This document shows, piece after piece, positions 25,798 through 35,116 of a DNA stretch of 64,000 bases. The translations under genes and the position numbers were made by a program. The notes beneath the pieces are model-generated. The model made no database searches. It saw nothing but the letters and a program-made list of their open reading frames with translations, and was not told where the DNA came from. The number at the start of each line of letters is the position of its first letter. The first letter of the stretch is position 1. The stretch comes from Slackia sp. (GTDB lineage Bacteria; Actinomycetota; Coriobacteriia; Anaerosomatales; Anaerosomataceae). Location: contig DYEA01000017.1 in NCBI GenBank assembly GCA_020725885.1, positions 124,001-188,000 of the forward strand. Direction: 5' to 3'.

Positions 25798-26601
25798 GTG
25801 GACGCCGTGAGCGACCGGATCGAAGGCCCCCTCACCGGCGTGACAGTCGCCGTGACGCGTGCCCCCGACCAGTCGGCTGAGCTCGTCGCGCTGCTCGAGG
25901 AGCGAGGCGCGCGGGTGCTCCCGTTCCCGACGATCGCCATCGCCGATCCAGAGGACACGGAGCCTCTGGACGAGGCGATCCGTCACCTGGAGGTCTACTC
26001 CTGGGTGGTGTTCACGTCGCGCAACGCGGTCGAGCGGTTCTTCGCTCGCGTCTACGCGACGGCGAGGGATGCCCGCCACCTGGCGGGCGTGCGGGTCGCG
26101 TGCGTGGGGCCTGCGACGGCCGCCGCCTGCGAGCGTCATGGGATCCGCCCCGACTACGTGGCAGAGGAGCACATCGGCGAGGCGCTGGCCGAAGGGCTGC
26201 TCGCGCGCGGCGTGCGCGACGGCACGCGCGTCTTGCTGCCGCGCGCCGAGAACGCCCGCGAGGTGCTGCCGGATGCGCTGCGCGAGGCCGGAGCGCGGGT
26301 GGACGTGGTCGTCGCCTATCGGACTGTGAAGGGCGCGGGCGACCCGGCGACCCTCGCAGCCCTCGAAGCAGGCGAGGTGACGTACGTGACGTTCACCTCG
26401 GGTTCGACGGTCCGCAACTTCGTCGAGCTGGCGCCTGCGGTGGACCGCTCGCGCCTGGTTGCGGCGTGCATCGGGCCGGTGACGGCGAAGGCCGCCCGCG
26501 AGCACGGCTTCGACGTGGTGATCGAGCCGCAGGAGTACACCGCCCCGGCGCTCGTCGAGGCGATCGTGAAGCATGCGCGCAGGGTCGCGTCCTGCGGCTA
26601 G
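25798..26601 (+). CDS. hemD: uroporphyrinogen-III synthase
   Basis: 267 residues from a GTG at 25798, three bases after hemC; a second GTG at 25807 is also possible. HemD is poorly conserved, but the fold pattern is clear: VTRAPDQSAELVALLEERGA, WVVFTSRNAVERFF, VACVGPATAAACERHG, LLPRAENAREVLPDALREAGARVDVVVAYRT, VTFTSGSTVRNF and AACIGPVTAKAAREHG. It closes and inverts ring D to make uroporphyrinogen III, the branch point to siroheme. End of the first hem segment; a tRNA gene follows. Confidence 0.95.
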   Translation: MDAVSDRIEGPLTGVTVAVTRAPDQSAELVALLEERGARVLPFPTIAIADPEDTEPLDEAIRHLEVYSWVVFTSRNAVERFFARVYATARDARHLAGVRVACVGPATAAACERHGIRPDYVAEEHIGEALAEGLLARGVRDGTRVLLPRAENAREVLPDALREAGARVDVVVAYRTVKGAGDPATLAALEAGEVTYVTFTSGSTVRNFVELAPAVDRSRLVAACIGPVTAKAAREHGFDVVIEPQEYTAPALVEAIVKHARRVASCG

Positions 26602-26605
26602 CGGA

Positions 26606-26639
26606 TTGACAAAGCGCGCCGAGGTCGGCATTGTATACA
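26606..26639 (+). promoter_or_regulatory. promoter of tRNA-Ala
   Basis: A consensus TTGACA (26606-26611) is followed by an A+T-rich TTGTATAC (26631-26638) that must hold the -10. The spacing is longer than ideal for TTGTAT (19 bases), so the exact -10 is uncertain. A GC-rich inverted repeat (CCCGGC-ACGG-CCGGG type, about 26643-26658) lies between it and the tRNA. Confidence 0.5.
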
Positions 26640-26667
26640 CCTGCCCGGCACGGCCGGGACGCACAGC

Positions 26668-26743
26668 GGGGATGTAGCTCAGCTGGGAGAGCGCTACCTT
26701 CGCACGGTAGAGGCCGGCGGTTCGAGTCCGCTCATCTCCACCA
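26668..26743 (+). tRNA. tRNA-Ala, anticodon CGC
   Basis: 76 bases including an encoded CCA. The acceptor stem is GGGGATG with CATCTCC, and its third pair is the G-U pair that identifies alanine tRNAs. D-arm GCTCAGCTGGGAGAGC, anticodon arm CTACC-TTCGCAC-GGTAG giving anticodon CGC, and T-arm GGCGG-TTCGAGT-CCGCT (one G-U). It reads GCG, a frequent alanine codon in this GC-rich DNA. It sits between hemD and hemB on the same strand, with its own promoter. Confidence 0.97.
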
Positions 26744-26822
26744 ACGTATGCGATGTCGAGGCGGCCTGTGTTCGCAGGGCGCCTCGATTGCTTGAGAGGC
26801 TGGGACGGAAGAGGAGGCTCCG

Positions 26823-27041
26823 ATGGCTGCAGGCGGCTTCGCGATGCGGTTCGAGCAGGTCATGTTCTACCTTGGGCCGATCGTCCAGGTCCTGTACTGG
26901 ACGGTGATCAGCGTGTGCGCCGTGGCTGCTGTCCGTCTGCTGAAGCGCTGGGTGGACCACGCGACGAGCGGCGAAGGTGCGGCGGCAAGCGGCGAGACGC
27001 CCGGCGAGCCAGAGGTCGACATCGAGCCATTCGTCGAGTAA
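26823..27041 (+). CDS. small single-span membrane protein, function unknown
   Basis: 72 residues with a good Shine-Dalgarno (GAGGAGG, 26812-26818). One membrane helix ([25 protein letters not shown], about 13-37) is followed by a basic patch (RLLKRWVDH) and an acidic, low-complexity tail. I do not recognise it. It lies 32 bases before hemB and ends with a proper stop, so it is likely translated with hemB. A role near the heme enzymes at the membrane is only a guess from position. Confidence 0.6.
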   Translation: MAAGGFAMRFEQVMFYLGPIVQVLYWTVISVCAVAAVRLLKRWVDHATSGEGAAASGETPGEPEVDIEPFVE

Positions 27042-27073
27042 GAGCCTACGACACGGAAGCGAGGCGGATAGCG

Positions 27074-28057
27074 ATGCCTGAGTTCCCGACGTACCGTCCG
27101 CGGCGGCTGCGCCGGAGCGAGACGCTGCGCGCCATGGTGCGCGAGACCTCGCTCGACGCGAAAGACCTCATCTACCCGCTCTTCGTCGAGTTCGGCGAAG
27201 GCGTCAAGCGCGAGGTCCCGTCGATGCCGGGCGTCTACAACATGTCGCTCGACCAGCTGCCCGCAGAGATCGACGAGCTCAAGTCGCTCGGGATCCCTGC
27301 GGTGATCCTCTTCGGCGTCCCGCCGTCGAAGGACGAGGCTGGCAGCGGCGCCTACGCCGAGGAAGGCATCGTGCAGGAGGCCGTGCGCACCATCAAGGCG
27401 CACGATCCGGACTTCTTCGTGATCACCGACGTATGCATGTGCGAGTACACCTCGCACGGCCACTGCGGCATCCTCGATGAGCACGGGTGCGTGATGAACG
27501 ACGTCACGCTGGAGATGCTCGCGCAGACGGCCGTGAGCCACGCGGAGGCCGGCGCCGACATGGTGGCGCCGTCCGACATGATGGACGGGCGCGTGGCGGC
27601 CATCCGCGCGGCGCTCGACGCCGAGGGCTTCACGGACGTGCCGATCATGTCGTACGCGGCCAAGTACGCGAGCGCCTACTACGGGCCGTTCCGAGATGCG
27701 GCCGACAGCGCGCCGGCGTTCGGCGACCGCCGCGCGTACCAGATGGACCCGGCGAACGCCGAGGAGGCGCTTCGCGAGGTCCTGCTCGACATCGAGGAAG
27801 GCGCCGACATCGTGATGGTCAAGCCGGCGCTCGCGTACCTCGACATCGTGCGGCGTGTCAAAGACGAGTTCGGGTATCCGACGGCCGCGTACAACGTGAG
27901 CGGCGAGTACGCGATGGTGAAAGCCGCCGCGCGCAACGGCTGGATCGACGAGCGGCGTGTGGTGCTCGAGACGCTGACGAGCATGAAGCGCGCCGGCGCA
28001 GACCTCATCTTGACCTACCACGCCAAGGACGCCGCGCGCTGGCTTGCTGAGGCGTGA
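27074..28057 (+). CDS. hemB: delta-aminolevulinic acid dehydratase (porphobilinogen synthase)
   Basis: 327 residues. Start at the ATG at 27074, where the family N-terminus ([20 protein letters not shown]) begins. The zinc-binding cysteines are present (Cys121, Cys123, Cys131 in [15 protein letters not shown]), and the Schiff-base lysines are Lys197 ([14 protein letters not shown]) and Lys250 ([11 protein letters not shown]). The enzyme condenses two 5-aminolevulinates into porphobilinogen. It is followed 19 bases later by ahbD. Confidence 0.98.
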   Translation: MPEFPTYRPRRLRRSETLRAMVRETSLDAKDLIYPLFVEFGEGVKREVPSMPGVYNMSLDQLPAEIDELKSLGIPAVILFGVPPSKDEAGSGAYAEEGIVQEAVRTIKAHDPDFFVITDVCMCEYTSHGHCGILDEHGCVMNDVTLEMLAQTAVSHAEAGADMVAPSDMMDGRVAAIRAALDAEGFTDVPIMSYAAKYASAYYGPFRDAADSAPAFGDRRAYQMDPANAEEALREVLLDIEEGADIVMVKPALAYLDIVRRVKDEFGYPTAAYNVSGEYAMVKAAARNGWIDERRVVLETLTSMKRAGADLILTYHAKDAARWLAEA

Positions 28058-28076
28058 CGAGGCCGGAAGGGAATCG

Positions 28077-29444
28077 ATGGCTGACAACGTCGGGAATGCG
28101 GATGCGCGGCCGGACCTCGAGCTCGAAGAGGAGTTCGGGGACGAGCGGCCGACCATCGATGAGCAGGAGATGGCCGAGGCCATGGCGCCATGCGGCGCCG
28201 AGGGCGTCGGCATTCCGATGAGTCACCCGGGCGGGGGCTCGGGCGGGCACCCTGCGGGCGTGCCCGGCGGCCCCGGAGGACATTCGGCGGGCGCGCCGAT
28301 GGAGCGTCAGCGGCACGGCGGGGCGCGCTCGGTCGGCTTCCGGCCGGGCGGCGGCCCGCAGGCGCTCGCGTACGAGGAGCGCACCGGCATCAAGGCGCCG
28401 CGCATCATCGCGTGGGAGATCACGCGCTCGTGCAACCTGTCGTGCGCGCACTGCCGCGCTGCGGCCGAGTTCGGCTACTACCCGGGCGAGCTGTCGCTCG
28501 ACGAGATAAAGGCGGTCATCGACGACATCGCCACGATCAGCAACCCGATCCTCATCCTCACCGGCGGCGAGCCGCTCATGCGGCCCGACATCTGGGACAT
28601 CGTCGACTACGCGCACGAGAAGGGCTGCATGCCCGTTATCGGCACCAACGCCACGCTGATCACCGATGAGATCGCGGCCAAGATGGCGGAGCACAAGATC
28701 CCGCGCATCTCGGTCTCGATCGACTTCCCGACGGCCGAGGAGCACGACGCGTTCCGCGGCCAGCCGGGGTGCTTCGAAGCGAGCATCGAGGGCATCAAGA
28801 TCGCCAAGCGCCACGGCATCGGCGTGCAGATCAACATGACCGTCACCACGCTCAACCACACGAAGGTGGCCGAGGTGCACGACTTGGCCGAGTCGCTCGG
28901 CGTGGACGCGTTCCACATCTTCATGCTCGTCCCGACCGGGCGCGGCGCCGACCTGCTCGACAAGGAGCTCCCGCCCGAGGAGTACGAGCGCGTGCTCACG
29001 TGGGCGTACCACCGGCAGAAGACGAGCCCGCTGCACTTCAAGCCCACCGACTCGCCGCACTACTACCGCATCATCCGGCAGCTGGCGAAGGCCGAGGGCC
29101 GCAAGGTCACGCGCGAGGAGTACGGGCTCGACGCGATGACCCGCGGGTGCCTGGGCGGCATCACGTTCTGCTTCATCAGCCACATCGGCGACGTGCAGCC
29201 GTGCGGCTACTTCGACATGCAGCTCGGCAACGTGAAAGAGCAGCCGTTCTCGAAGATCTGGACTGAATCGCCGGTCTTCAACGACCTGCGCGACTACAGC
29301 AAGCTGAAAGGCAAGTGCGGCCGCTGCGAGTACAAGGCCGTGTGCGGCGGGTGCCGCGCCCGCGCGCTGGAGATCACGGGCGACTACCTCGAGGCCGAGC
29401 CGTATTGCGTGTACGAGCCGAAGACCCCGGAAGGGAGCTGCTGA
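28077..29444 (+). CDS. ahbD: radical SAM heme b synthase AhbD
   Basis: 455 residues. From about residue 107 the sequence matches AhbD closely: radical SAM cluster C-x3-C-x2-C (Cys119, Cys123, Cys126 in [11 protein letters not shown]), [33 protein letters not shown], and a SPASM-type Cys-rich end ([18 protein letters not shown]). AhbD decarboxylates two propionates of iron-coproporphyrin III to give heme b without oxygen, the last step of the siroheme route. Odd: the first 100 or so residues are an acidic then Gly/His/Pro-rich extension that AhbD usually lacks. AhbA, AhbB and AhbC are not in the window. Confidence 0.93.
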   Translation: MADNVGNADARPDLELEEEFGDERPTIDEQEMAEAMAPCGAEGVGIPMSHPGGGSGGHPAGVPGGPGGHSAGAPMERQRHGGARSVGFRPGGGPQALAYEERTGIKAPRIIAWEITRSCNLSCAHCRAAAEFGYYPGELSLDEIKAVIDDIATISNPILILTGGEPLMRPDIWDIVDYAHEKGCMPVIGTNATLITDEIAAKMAEHKIPRISVSIDFPTAEEHDAFRGQPGCFEASIEGIKIAKRHGIGVQINMTVTTLNHTKVAEVHDLAESLGVDAFHIFMLVPTGRGADLLDKELPPEEYERVLTWAYHRQKTSPLHFKPTDSPHYYRIIRQLAKAEGRKVTREEYGLDAMTRGCLGGITFCFISHIGDVQPCGYFDMQLGNVKEQPFSKIWTESPVFNDLRDYSKLKGKCGRCEYKAVCGGCRARALEITGDYLEAEPYCVYEPKTPEGSC

Positions 29445-29446
29445 GC

Positions 29447-30733
29447 ATGCGCACCGACCGTTCCCACGAGCTTCTCGAGCGCGCCCGGCGCGTCATCCCG
29501 GGCGGCGTGAACTCGCCCGTGCGGGCGTTCAAGAGCGTCGGCGGCGAGCCGGTGTTCTACGAGCGCGCGAAGGGTTGCCGGGTGTGGGACGCCGACGGCA
29601 ACGAGTTCATCGACTTCGTCGCGTCGTGGGGCCCGATGATCCTCGGGCACGCGCCGGACGCAGTGCTCGACGCGGTCCGCGAGCAGCTGGAGCGCGGCAC
29701 CTCGTACGGCGCGCCGTGCGAGGCCGAGGTGCTGATGGCCGAAGCGGTCGTCGAGGCGGTGCCGTCGATCGAGATGGTGCGGATGGTCTCCAGCGGCACC
29801 GAGGCGACGATGAGCGCGATCCGGCTCGCGCGCGGATATACCGGGCGCGAGAAGTTCGTGAAGTTCGACGGGTGCTACCACGGGCACTCCGATGCGCTGC
29901 TCGTGGCCGCCGGAAGCGGGCTTCTGACGCTGGGCATCCCCAGCACGCCGGGCGTCACGCAAGGCGCCGCCGCCGATACCATCGTGCTTCCGTACAACGA
30001 CATCGAGGCGGTTCGCGAGGCGTTCGCGGCGCAAGGCGAGCAGATCGCGGCCGTCATCGTCGAGCCTGTGGCGGGCAACATGGGCGTCGTGCCGCCGGAG
30101 CCGGGCTTCCTTGAGGGACTGCGGGCCGTCTGCGACGAGTACGGGGCACTGCTCATCTTCGACGAGGTCATCACGGGCTTCCGCGTCGCGCTCGGCGGCG
30201 CGCAGGAGCGCTACGGCGTGATGCCGGACCTGACGACGCTCGGGAAGATCATCGGCGGCGGGTTCCCCGTCGGCGCGTTCGGCGGGAAGCGAGAGATCAT
30301 GGAGCGCCTCGCGCCGGTGGGGCCCGTCTACCAGGCAGGAACGCTGTCGGGCAACCCCGTGGCGATGGTGGCGGGCCTCGCGCTCATCGAGGCGCTCAAG
30401 CAGCCGGGCGTCTACGACGAGCTCGAGCGGCTCGGCGCACGGCTCGAAGCGGGGCTGCGCGCGGCGGTAGAGGACGCGGGCGTCGAGGCGTGCCTCACCC
30501 GCGTGGGCTCGATGGCGTGCATGTTCTTCACCGGCGAGCGGGTGCGCGACTGGGCGACGGCGGCGACGAGCGACACCGAGCGCTACGCGCGCTACTTCCG
30601 CGGCATGCTTGAGCGCGGCATCATGCTCGCGCCGAGCCAGTTCGAAGCGACGTTCGTGGGGCTGGCGCACACCGACGCCGACGTCGACGCGATGACGTCC
30701 GCGGCAGCCGAGGTTTTGAAAGCGCTGCGGTAG
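29447..30733 (+). CDS. hemL: glutamate-1-semialdehyde 2,1-aminomutase
   Basis: 428 residues, starting 3 bases after ahbD. Class III aminotransferase fold; family motifs [55 protein letters not shown] and the PLP lysine Lys267 in [17 protein letters not shown]. It turns the HemA product into 5-aminolevulinate. Last gene of the hem block: hemB-ahbD-hemL are tightly spaced and look co-transcribed. Confidence 0.98.
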   Translation: MRTDRSHELLERARRVIPGGVNSPVRAFKSVGGEPVFYERAKGCRVWDADGNEFIDFVASWGPMILGHAPDAVLDAVREQLERGTSYGAPCEAEVLMAEAVVEAVPSIEMVRMVSSGTEATMSAIRLARGYTGREKFVKFDGCYHGHSDALLVAAGSGLLTLGIPSTPGVTQGAAADTIVLPYNDIEAVREAFAAQGEQIAAVIVEPVAGNMGVVPPEPGFLEGLRAVCDEYGALLIFDEVITGFRVALGGAQERYGVMPDLTTLGKIIGGGFPVGAFGGKREIMERLAPVGPVYQAGTLSGNPVAMVAGLALIEALKQPGVYDELERLGARLEAGLRAAVEDAGVEACLTRVGSMACMFFTGERVRDWATAATSDTERYARYFRGMLERGIMLAPSQFEATFVGLAHTDADVDAMTSAAAEVLKALR

Positions 30734-30834
30734 GGCGGCCGCGCGTGCGGGAGGGCGGTTGCTGGTGTACGCTTTCCTGGTTGCCGTTCGCGCCTCGAAG
30801 CGGCGCGTGTGCGTGAGTGTGTGAGGAGCGTTCG

Positions 30835-31686
<852 letters not shown>

Positions 31687-31705
31687 GGGTGGGGCGAAGC
31701 ACGCC

Positions 31706-32659
31706 TCAGTCGCCCGGGGCGCTCTCCTCGAACCCGGCACGCTCGCTCACCACGTACAGCGGCCGGCCCTTGACTTCCTCGTAGATGCGTCCGACGTACT
31801 CGCCGAGGACTGCGAGCGAGAGCAGTTGCACGCCTCCCATGAACAGGATCGCGACCATGAGCGACGTCCAGCCGGGCAGTACGTCGTGTCCGGCGAGCCG
31901 CTCGAAGATGGCGTACACGAGCACGCCGAAGCCGAGCAGCGCGGCCAGGGCGCCGAGCGCGGCCGAGAGCTGCAGAGGGCGGAGCGAGAACGACACGATG
32001 CCGTCCATCGCCAGCCGGAGCATCTTGCCGAGCGGGTATTTGGTGGTGCCGGCCGCGCGGGGGTCGCGCTCGTACTCGACGGCATCACGGCGAAAGCCGA
32101 CCCACGCCACCATGCCGCGGACGTATCGGTTCCTCTCACGCATGGAGATGAGGGCGTCGATGGCTCGGCGGCTCATCAGCCGGAAATCGCCCGCGTCCAC
32201 AGGGAGGTCGATCGCGGCGAGTCTCCGCACGAGGCGATAGAAGACCCGGGCCGTCGCACGCTTGAACACGCTCTCGCCGCGGCGCGCCTTGCGGACGGCC
32301 AGCACGACGTCGGCGCCGTCTCTCCATCGCTCGATCATGTCCGGGATGAGCTCTGGCGGGTCCTGCAAGTCGGCGTCGATCACGGTCACCGTCTCGCCGC
32401 GCGCCGCGTCGATGCCGGCCGTGATCGCGGTCTGGTGCCCGAAGTTGCGCGAGAAGCGGATGAGGCGGAGCTGCGGTATGCGTTCGCGGGCTGCAAGCAG
32501 CAGCTCCCAGGTGCGGTCCGAGCTGCCGTCGTCCACGACGATGATCTCGTACGACGGCACGTCTGCGAGCGCGGCGACGAGGCGCTCGAAGAACAGGCCG
32601 ACGACATGCTCCTCGTTGTACATCGGCACGACGATGCTGTGGAGTTCATCTGAAGCCAT
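31706..32659 (-). CDS. GT2 family glycosyltransferase, GtrB/DPM1-like
   Basis: 317 residues from the ATG at 32659 (GAGGAGG just upstream on the minus strand). GT-A fold: VVPMYNEEHVVGLFFERL, VVDDGSSDRT, VIDADLQDPPEL, SRNFGHQTAI and the RGMVAWVGFR loop. Two C-terminal membrane helices follow (SAALGALAALLGFGVLVYAIF and SLMVAILFMGGVQLLSLAVLGEYVGRIYEE). Such enzymes transfer a sugar to undecaprenyl phosphate; the GtrA-type flippase is encoded divergently next door. Sugar unknown. Confidence 0.92.
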   Translation of the reverse strand: MASDELHSIVVPMYNEEHVVGLFFERLVAALADVPSYEIIVVDDGSSDRTWELLLAARERIPQLRLIRFSRNFGHQTAITAGIDAARGETVTVIDADLQDPPELIPDMIERWRDGADVVLAVRKARRGESVFKRATARVFYRLVRRLAAIDLPVDAGDFRLMSRRAIDALISMRERNRYVRGMVAWVGFRRDAVEYERDPRAAGTTKYPLGKMLRLAMDGIVSFSLRPLQLSAALGALAALLGFGVLVYAIFERLAGHDVLPGWTSLMVAILFMGGVQLLSLAVLGEYVGRIYEEVKGRPLYVVSERAGFEESAPGD

Positions 32660-32717
32660 GCGTCCTCCTCGACCCGAGCGGTACCATGATAGTCCAGCGC
32701 GGCGGCGAGGAGGGCGG
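32660..32717. promoter_or_regulatory. divergent promoter gap between the GtrB-like and GtrA-like genes
   Basis: 58 bases. A GGTACCATGATAG stretch (32679-32692) gives -10-like TACCAT on the plus strand and TATCAT on the minus strand. Each side has a strong Shine-Dalgarno (GAGGAGG). No clear -35 boxes. Confidence 0.35.
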
Positions 32718-33134
32718 ATGCGGTTCGTCAAGTTCGGGTTGGTCGGCGTCGTGAACACAGCCGTGGCGTATGGGGTGTTCCTCCTGCTCGCTCTCGGGCT
32801 GGCTGTCCCCCCGACAGCTTCGCACGCCGCGGGCTGGCTGGCTGGCATGGCGACCTCGTGGCTGCTCAACCGCCTCTGGACGTTCGGCGACAGGGTCGTG
32901 TCGTTGTCGCGAGCTCTGCCGCGGTTCGCGGTGGCGAACCTCGTCGTGATGGGCGCAGGCGCGGCTGCGTTGGGCGTGGCGGCAGGACCCGCGCGAGCTG
33001 CGGCTGTCGGCGCTGGGGCGTCGGGAGCCGCCGGAGTAGCCGTGCTCGAAGCGCTGGTGCTGGCGGCCTCCGTCGTGCTGAATTACATGCTCGCGACGCT
33101 CTGGGTGTTCCGTTCGAGCCCGGCGAAGGACTGA
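32718..33134 (+). CDS. GtrA family membrane protein
   Basis: 138 residues, four membrane helices. Family motifs are present at the start (MRFVKFGLVGVVNTAVAYGV), in the loop (SWLLNRLWTFGD) and at the end (VVLNYMLATLWVF). GtrA proteins are thought to flip undecaprenyl-phosphate sugars made by GtrB-like enzymes. The helices are unusually alanine and glycine rich. Its 3' end overlaps the convergent gene by 52 bases. Confidence 0.9.
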   Translation: MRFVKFGLVGVVNTAVAYGVFLLLALGLAVPPTASHAAGWLAGMATSWLLNRLWTFGDRVVSLSRALPRFAVANLVVMGAGAAALGVAAGPARAAAVGAGASGAAGVAVLEALVLAASVVLNYMLATLWVFRSSPAKD

Positions 33135-34255
33135 GGATCAACCGCGTACGCGACGCAGGCGGCTCCGAACAGGCCAGACCAGCTGTACAGCCCGAGCATG
33201 TACGGATGGAACGGCATCGTCATGAGCGAGGGCAGCGTCTCGAACGCGATCGCGCCACCGAACGCGGCGAGCAGCGGAGTGGGCGGCCGACGTCTCATCA
33301 GGGCGATCAGCCCGAGCCCGATGCATGCCAGCGCCCGCGCAAGCGCGACAAGCAGCTTCGCCCCGTACGTTCGGACTGCAAACAGCGGGTCGGAGCGCAC
33401 GATCCGCAGGTACTCCGAGCGCAGGACCGCCTCGTAACGCTCTGAGAGGTAGGGCGCTTCAGAGTCGAGCTCCGCCGCTTTGCGGGCGGCGACGGTGTCG
33501 TCCCACGCGGAGACGTACGGGTTCGGCAGGTATGCGAGTCCGATGTACGCGCTGTGCCAGAAGGGGTGGCCGACCGGCGTCTTCTCGTAGCCGGGCACGT
33601 GGGCTTCGAGATATGCATCGCGGTGATCGAGCAGGAGCGTGAACCCGCCGAGCACTGCGTTCGCGCCGAGGACGAATGCGAGCAGCCAGGCGACGCGGGT
33701 CTTCAGGTCGCGGCGCGGCGTGAGGACGACGAGGACGCCGATGAAGAGCAGCATGGAGGTGGCGGCGTGGCTGCGCACAAGATGCGCGCAGGCGCCGAGC
33801 GCGCCTGCGACGGTTGCGAGCAGCGGTCCAGCAACCTTCAGCCGCTGCTCGCGGCGCCACAGCCAGAGCATCCAAGGCACGAGAGCCGTCGGATATGCGA
33901 ATCCGACCGTGTAGACGTCGGCGACCCGGTAGGCGCCTGCGCTCAACACCGCGAGCACGAGTACTGCGTATGCACGGGCGCGCGTGTCGCGCGTGAGCGC
34001 GAAGAAGCCAGCGAGGCCGACGGAGGCGGCCAGAAGGATGGAGCCGATGACGAAGATGCTGTATGCGGTCTGAGCGTCGGTTCTCAGGATGCGCGCGATC
34101 AGCGGGACGAAGAAGTAGAGCCCGGGGTCGTCGCTGAATCCCGCCGCCCGCAGCACGTCTGCAGTCTTCGCGACCAGAGGGACGCCGGTCTCCGTATAGC
34201 CGGCGAGCGTTGCAGCGAGCTCGCCCAGGCGGAACTCCATGATGCCGGGTGTCAC
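33083..34255 (-). CDS. polytopic membrane protein of unknown function
   Basis: 390 residues from a GTG at 34255 that overlaps the upstream methyltransferase stop (GTGA); ATG at 34240 is an alternative. About nine to ten membrane segments with a large extracytoplasmic loop of about 110 residues (from LLLDHRDAYLEAHVPGYEKT to LRIVRSDPLF). The layout recalls membrane glycosyltransferases or polymerases of surface-polysaccharide loci, but the N-terminal acidic motif of GT-C enzymes (GT39/GT83) is not obvious, so I assign no family. It forms an operon with the methyltransferase gene. Confidence 0.7.
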   Translation of the reverse strand: MTPGIMEFRLGELAATLAGYTETGVPLVAKTADVLRAAGFSDDPGLYFFVPLIARILRTDAQTAYSIFVIGSILLAASVGLAGFFALTRDTRARAYAVLVLAVLSAGAYRVADVYTVGFAYPTALVPWMLWLWRREQRLKVAGPLLATVAGALGACAHLVRSHAATSMLLFIGVLVVLTPRRDLKTRVAWLLAFVLGANAVLGGFTLLLDHRDAYLEAHVPGYEKTPVGHPFWHSAYIGLAYLPNPYVSAWDDTVAARKAAELDSEAPYLSERYEAVLRSEYLRIVRSDPLFAVRTYGAKLLVALARALACIGLGLIALMRRRPPTPLLAAFGGAIAFETLPSLMTMPFHPYMLGLYSWSGLFGAACVAYAVDPQSFAGLERNTQSVASM

Positions 34256-34992
34256 GACGCGGGCTCCTTCCGTGCTATTGCAAGCAACGACATGCCCACC
34301 GGCAGGTCGGCGTGGCGGAGTGCGACGGCTTCGAGCCCGAAGACCGCTCGCAGCACCTCGTTCACCGGTCGGGGCGGCAGGTCGACGCCGAGCGGCTTAC
34401 GCGAGCCGGTCAGCCGCGACACCCATCGGGACGCATAGCCGAGCGGCAAGAGCAGCGTGTTGAAGTAGGTCAAGCGTTCGATCGCAAAGCCGGCGCCTTC
34501 GAGCGCCGAAGCGAGCGTCCGGCGCGTGTAGCGGCGGAAGTGGGCGTTGTCGACGTCATGGACGCTCCACAGAGAGGGCAGGGCCGGCACCGTCGCGACC
34601 AGCCGGCCGCCGTCGGCGAGGACCCGGGCCATCTCGGAGGCTGCTGCGACGTCGTCCTCGCAGTGCTCGAGCACGTCCAGCGCAACCGCGCACTCGGCAG
34701 CGGCGCTGGGAAGCGGCAGGTCCGGCAGCGCTGCCTGTACGACGTCGCATCCCCGTCCGCGAGCCACCTGGCAGGCACCAGCGCTCGGCTCGACGCCGAG
34801 GCAGCGCCACCCAGGGTGACGCGCGCGCAGCTCCGCAAGCGTGCCGCCGGTGCCGCAGCCGACCTCCACGACTCGAGCGTCCGGCGGCAGGTCGAGCGCC
34901 TCGAGGGACTGCAGGACGATGGCGCGCCGCACCACGAACCACCAGTGGTCGCGTTCCACTTCGCCGATCTTCGCGAGCAGCGCCTCGTCCAC
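34252..34992 (-). CDS. class I SAM-dependent methyltransferase
   Basis: 246 residues. The start is taken as GTG at 34992, with GGAGG four bases upstream and the typical VDEALLAKIGEVERDHWWFVVRR beginning; an ATG 90 bases upstream lies in the opposite-strand promoter. SAM site VVEVGCGTGGTLAELRARH, then DVVQAALPDLPLPSAAAE and LDVLEHCEDDVAAASEMARVLADGG. Methyltransf_11 type, often seen with lipid-linked sugar genes. Substrate unknown. Confidence 0.88.
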   Translation of the reverse strand: MDEALLAKIGEVERDHWWFVVRRAIVLQSLEALDLPPDARVVEVGCGTGGTLAELRARHPGWRCLGVEPSAGACQVARGRGCDVVQAALPDLPLPSAAAECAVALDVLEHCEDDVAAASEMARVLADGGRLVATVPALPSLWSVHDVDNAHFRRYTRRTLASALEGAGFAIERLTYFNTLLLPLGYASRWVSRLTGSRKPLGVDLPPRPVNEVLRAVFGLEAVALRHADLPVGMSLLAIARKEPAS

Positions 34993-35049
34993 GCATCCTC
35001 CGTGCGTCGAAGGAACGAGCAGCCGTAAGCGTGCCAGCCGCCGCTGCGT

Positions 35050-35109
35050 TTGACAACCGCGCTCCCGTGCGCGACGATACACATCGACCGTTCAATCCGC
35101 GAACAGTCG
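35050..35109 (+). promoter_or_regulatory. promoter and imperfect inverted-repeat operator of the winged-helix regulator
   Basis: TTGACA (35050-35055) is followed by an A+T-richer GATACACAT (35076-35084) holding a poor -10. Directly after it lies an inverted repeat CGACCGTTC (35085-35093) and GAACAGTCG (35101-35109) with 8 of 9 arm bases complementary and a 7-base centre. It ends 7 bases before the ATG at 35117. The size suits a dimeric winged-helix protein, so autoregulation is a fair guess. Confidence 0.45.
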
Positions 35110-35116
35110 GAGCGAC

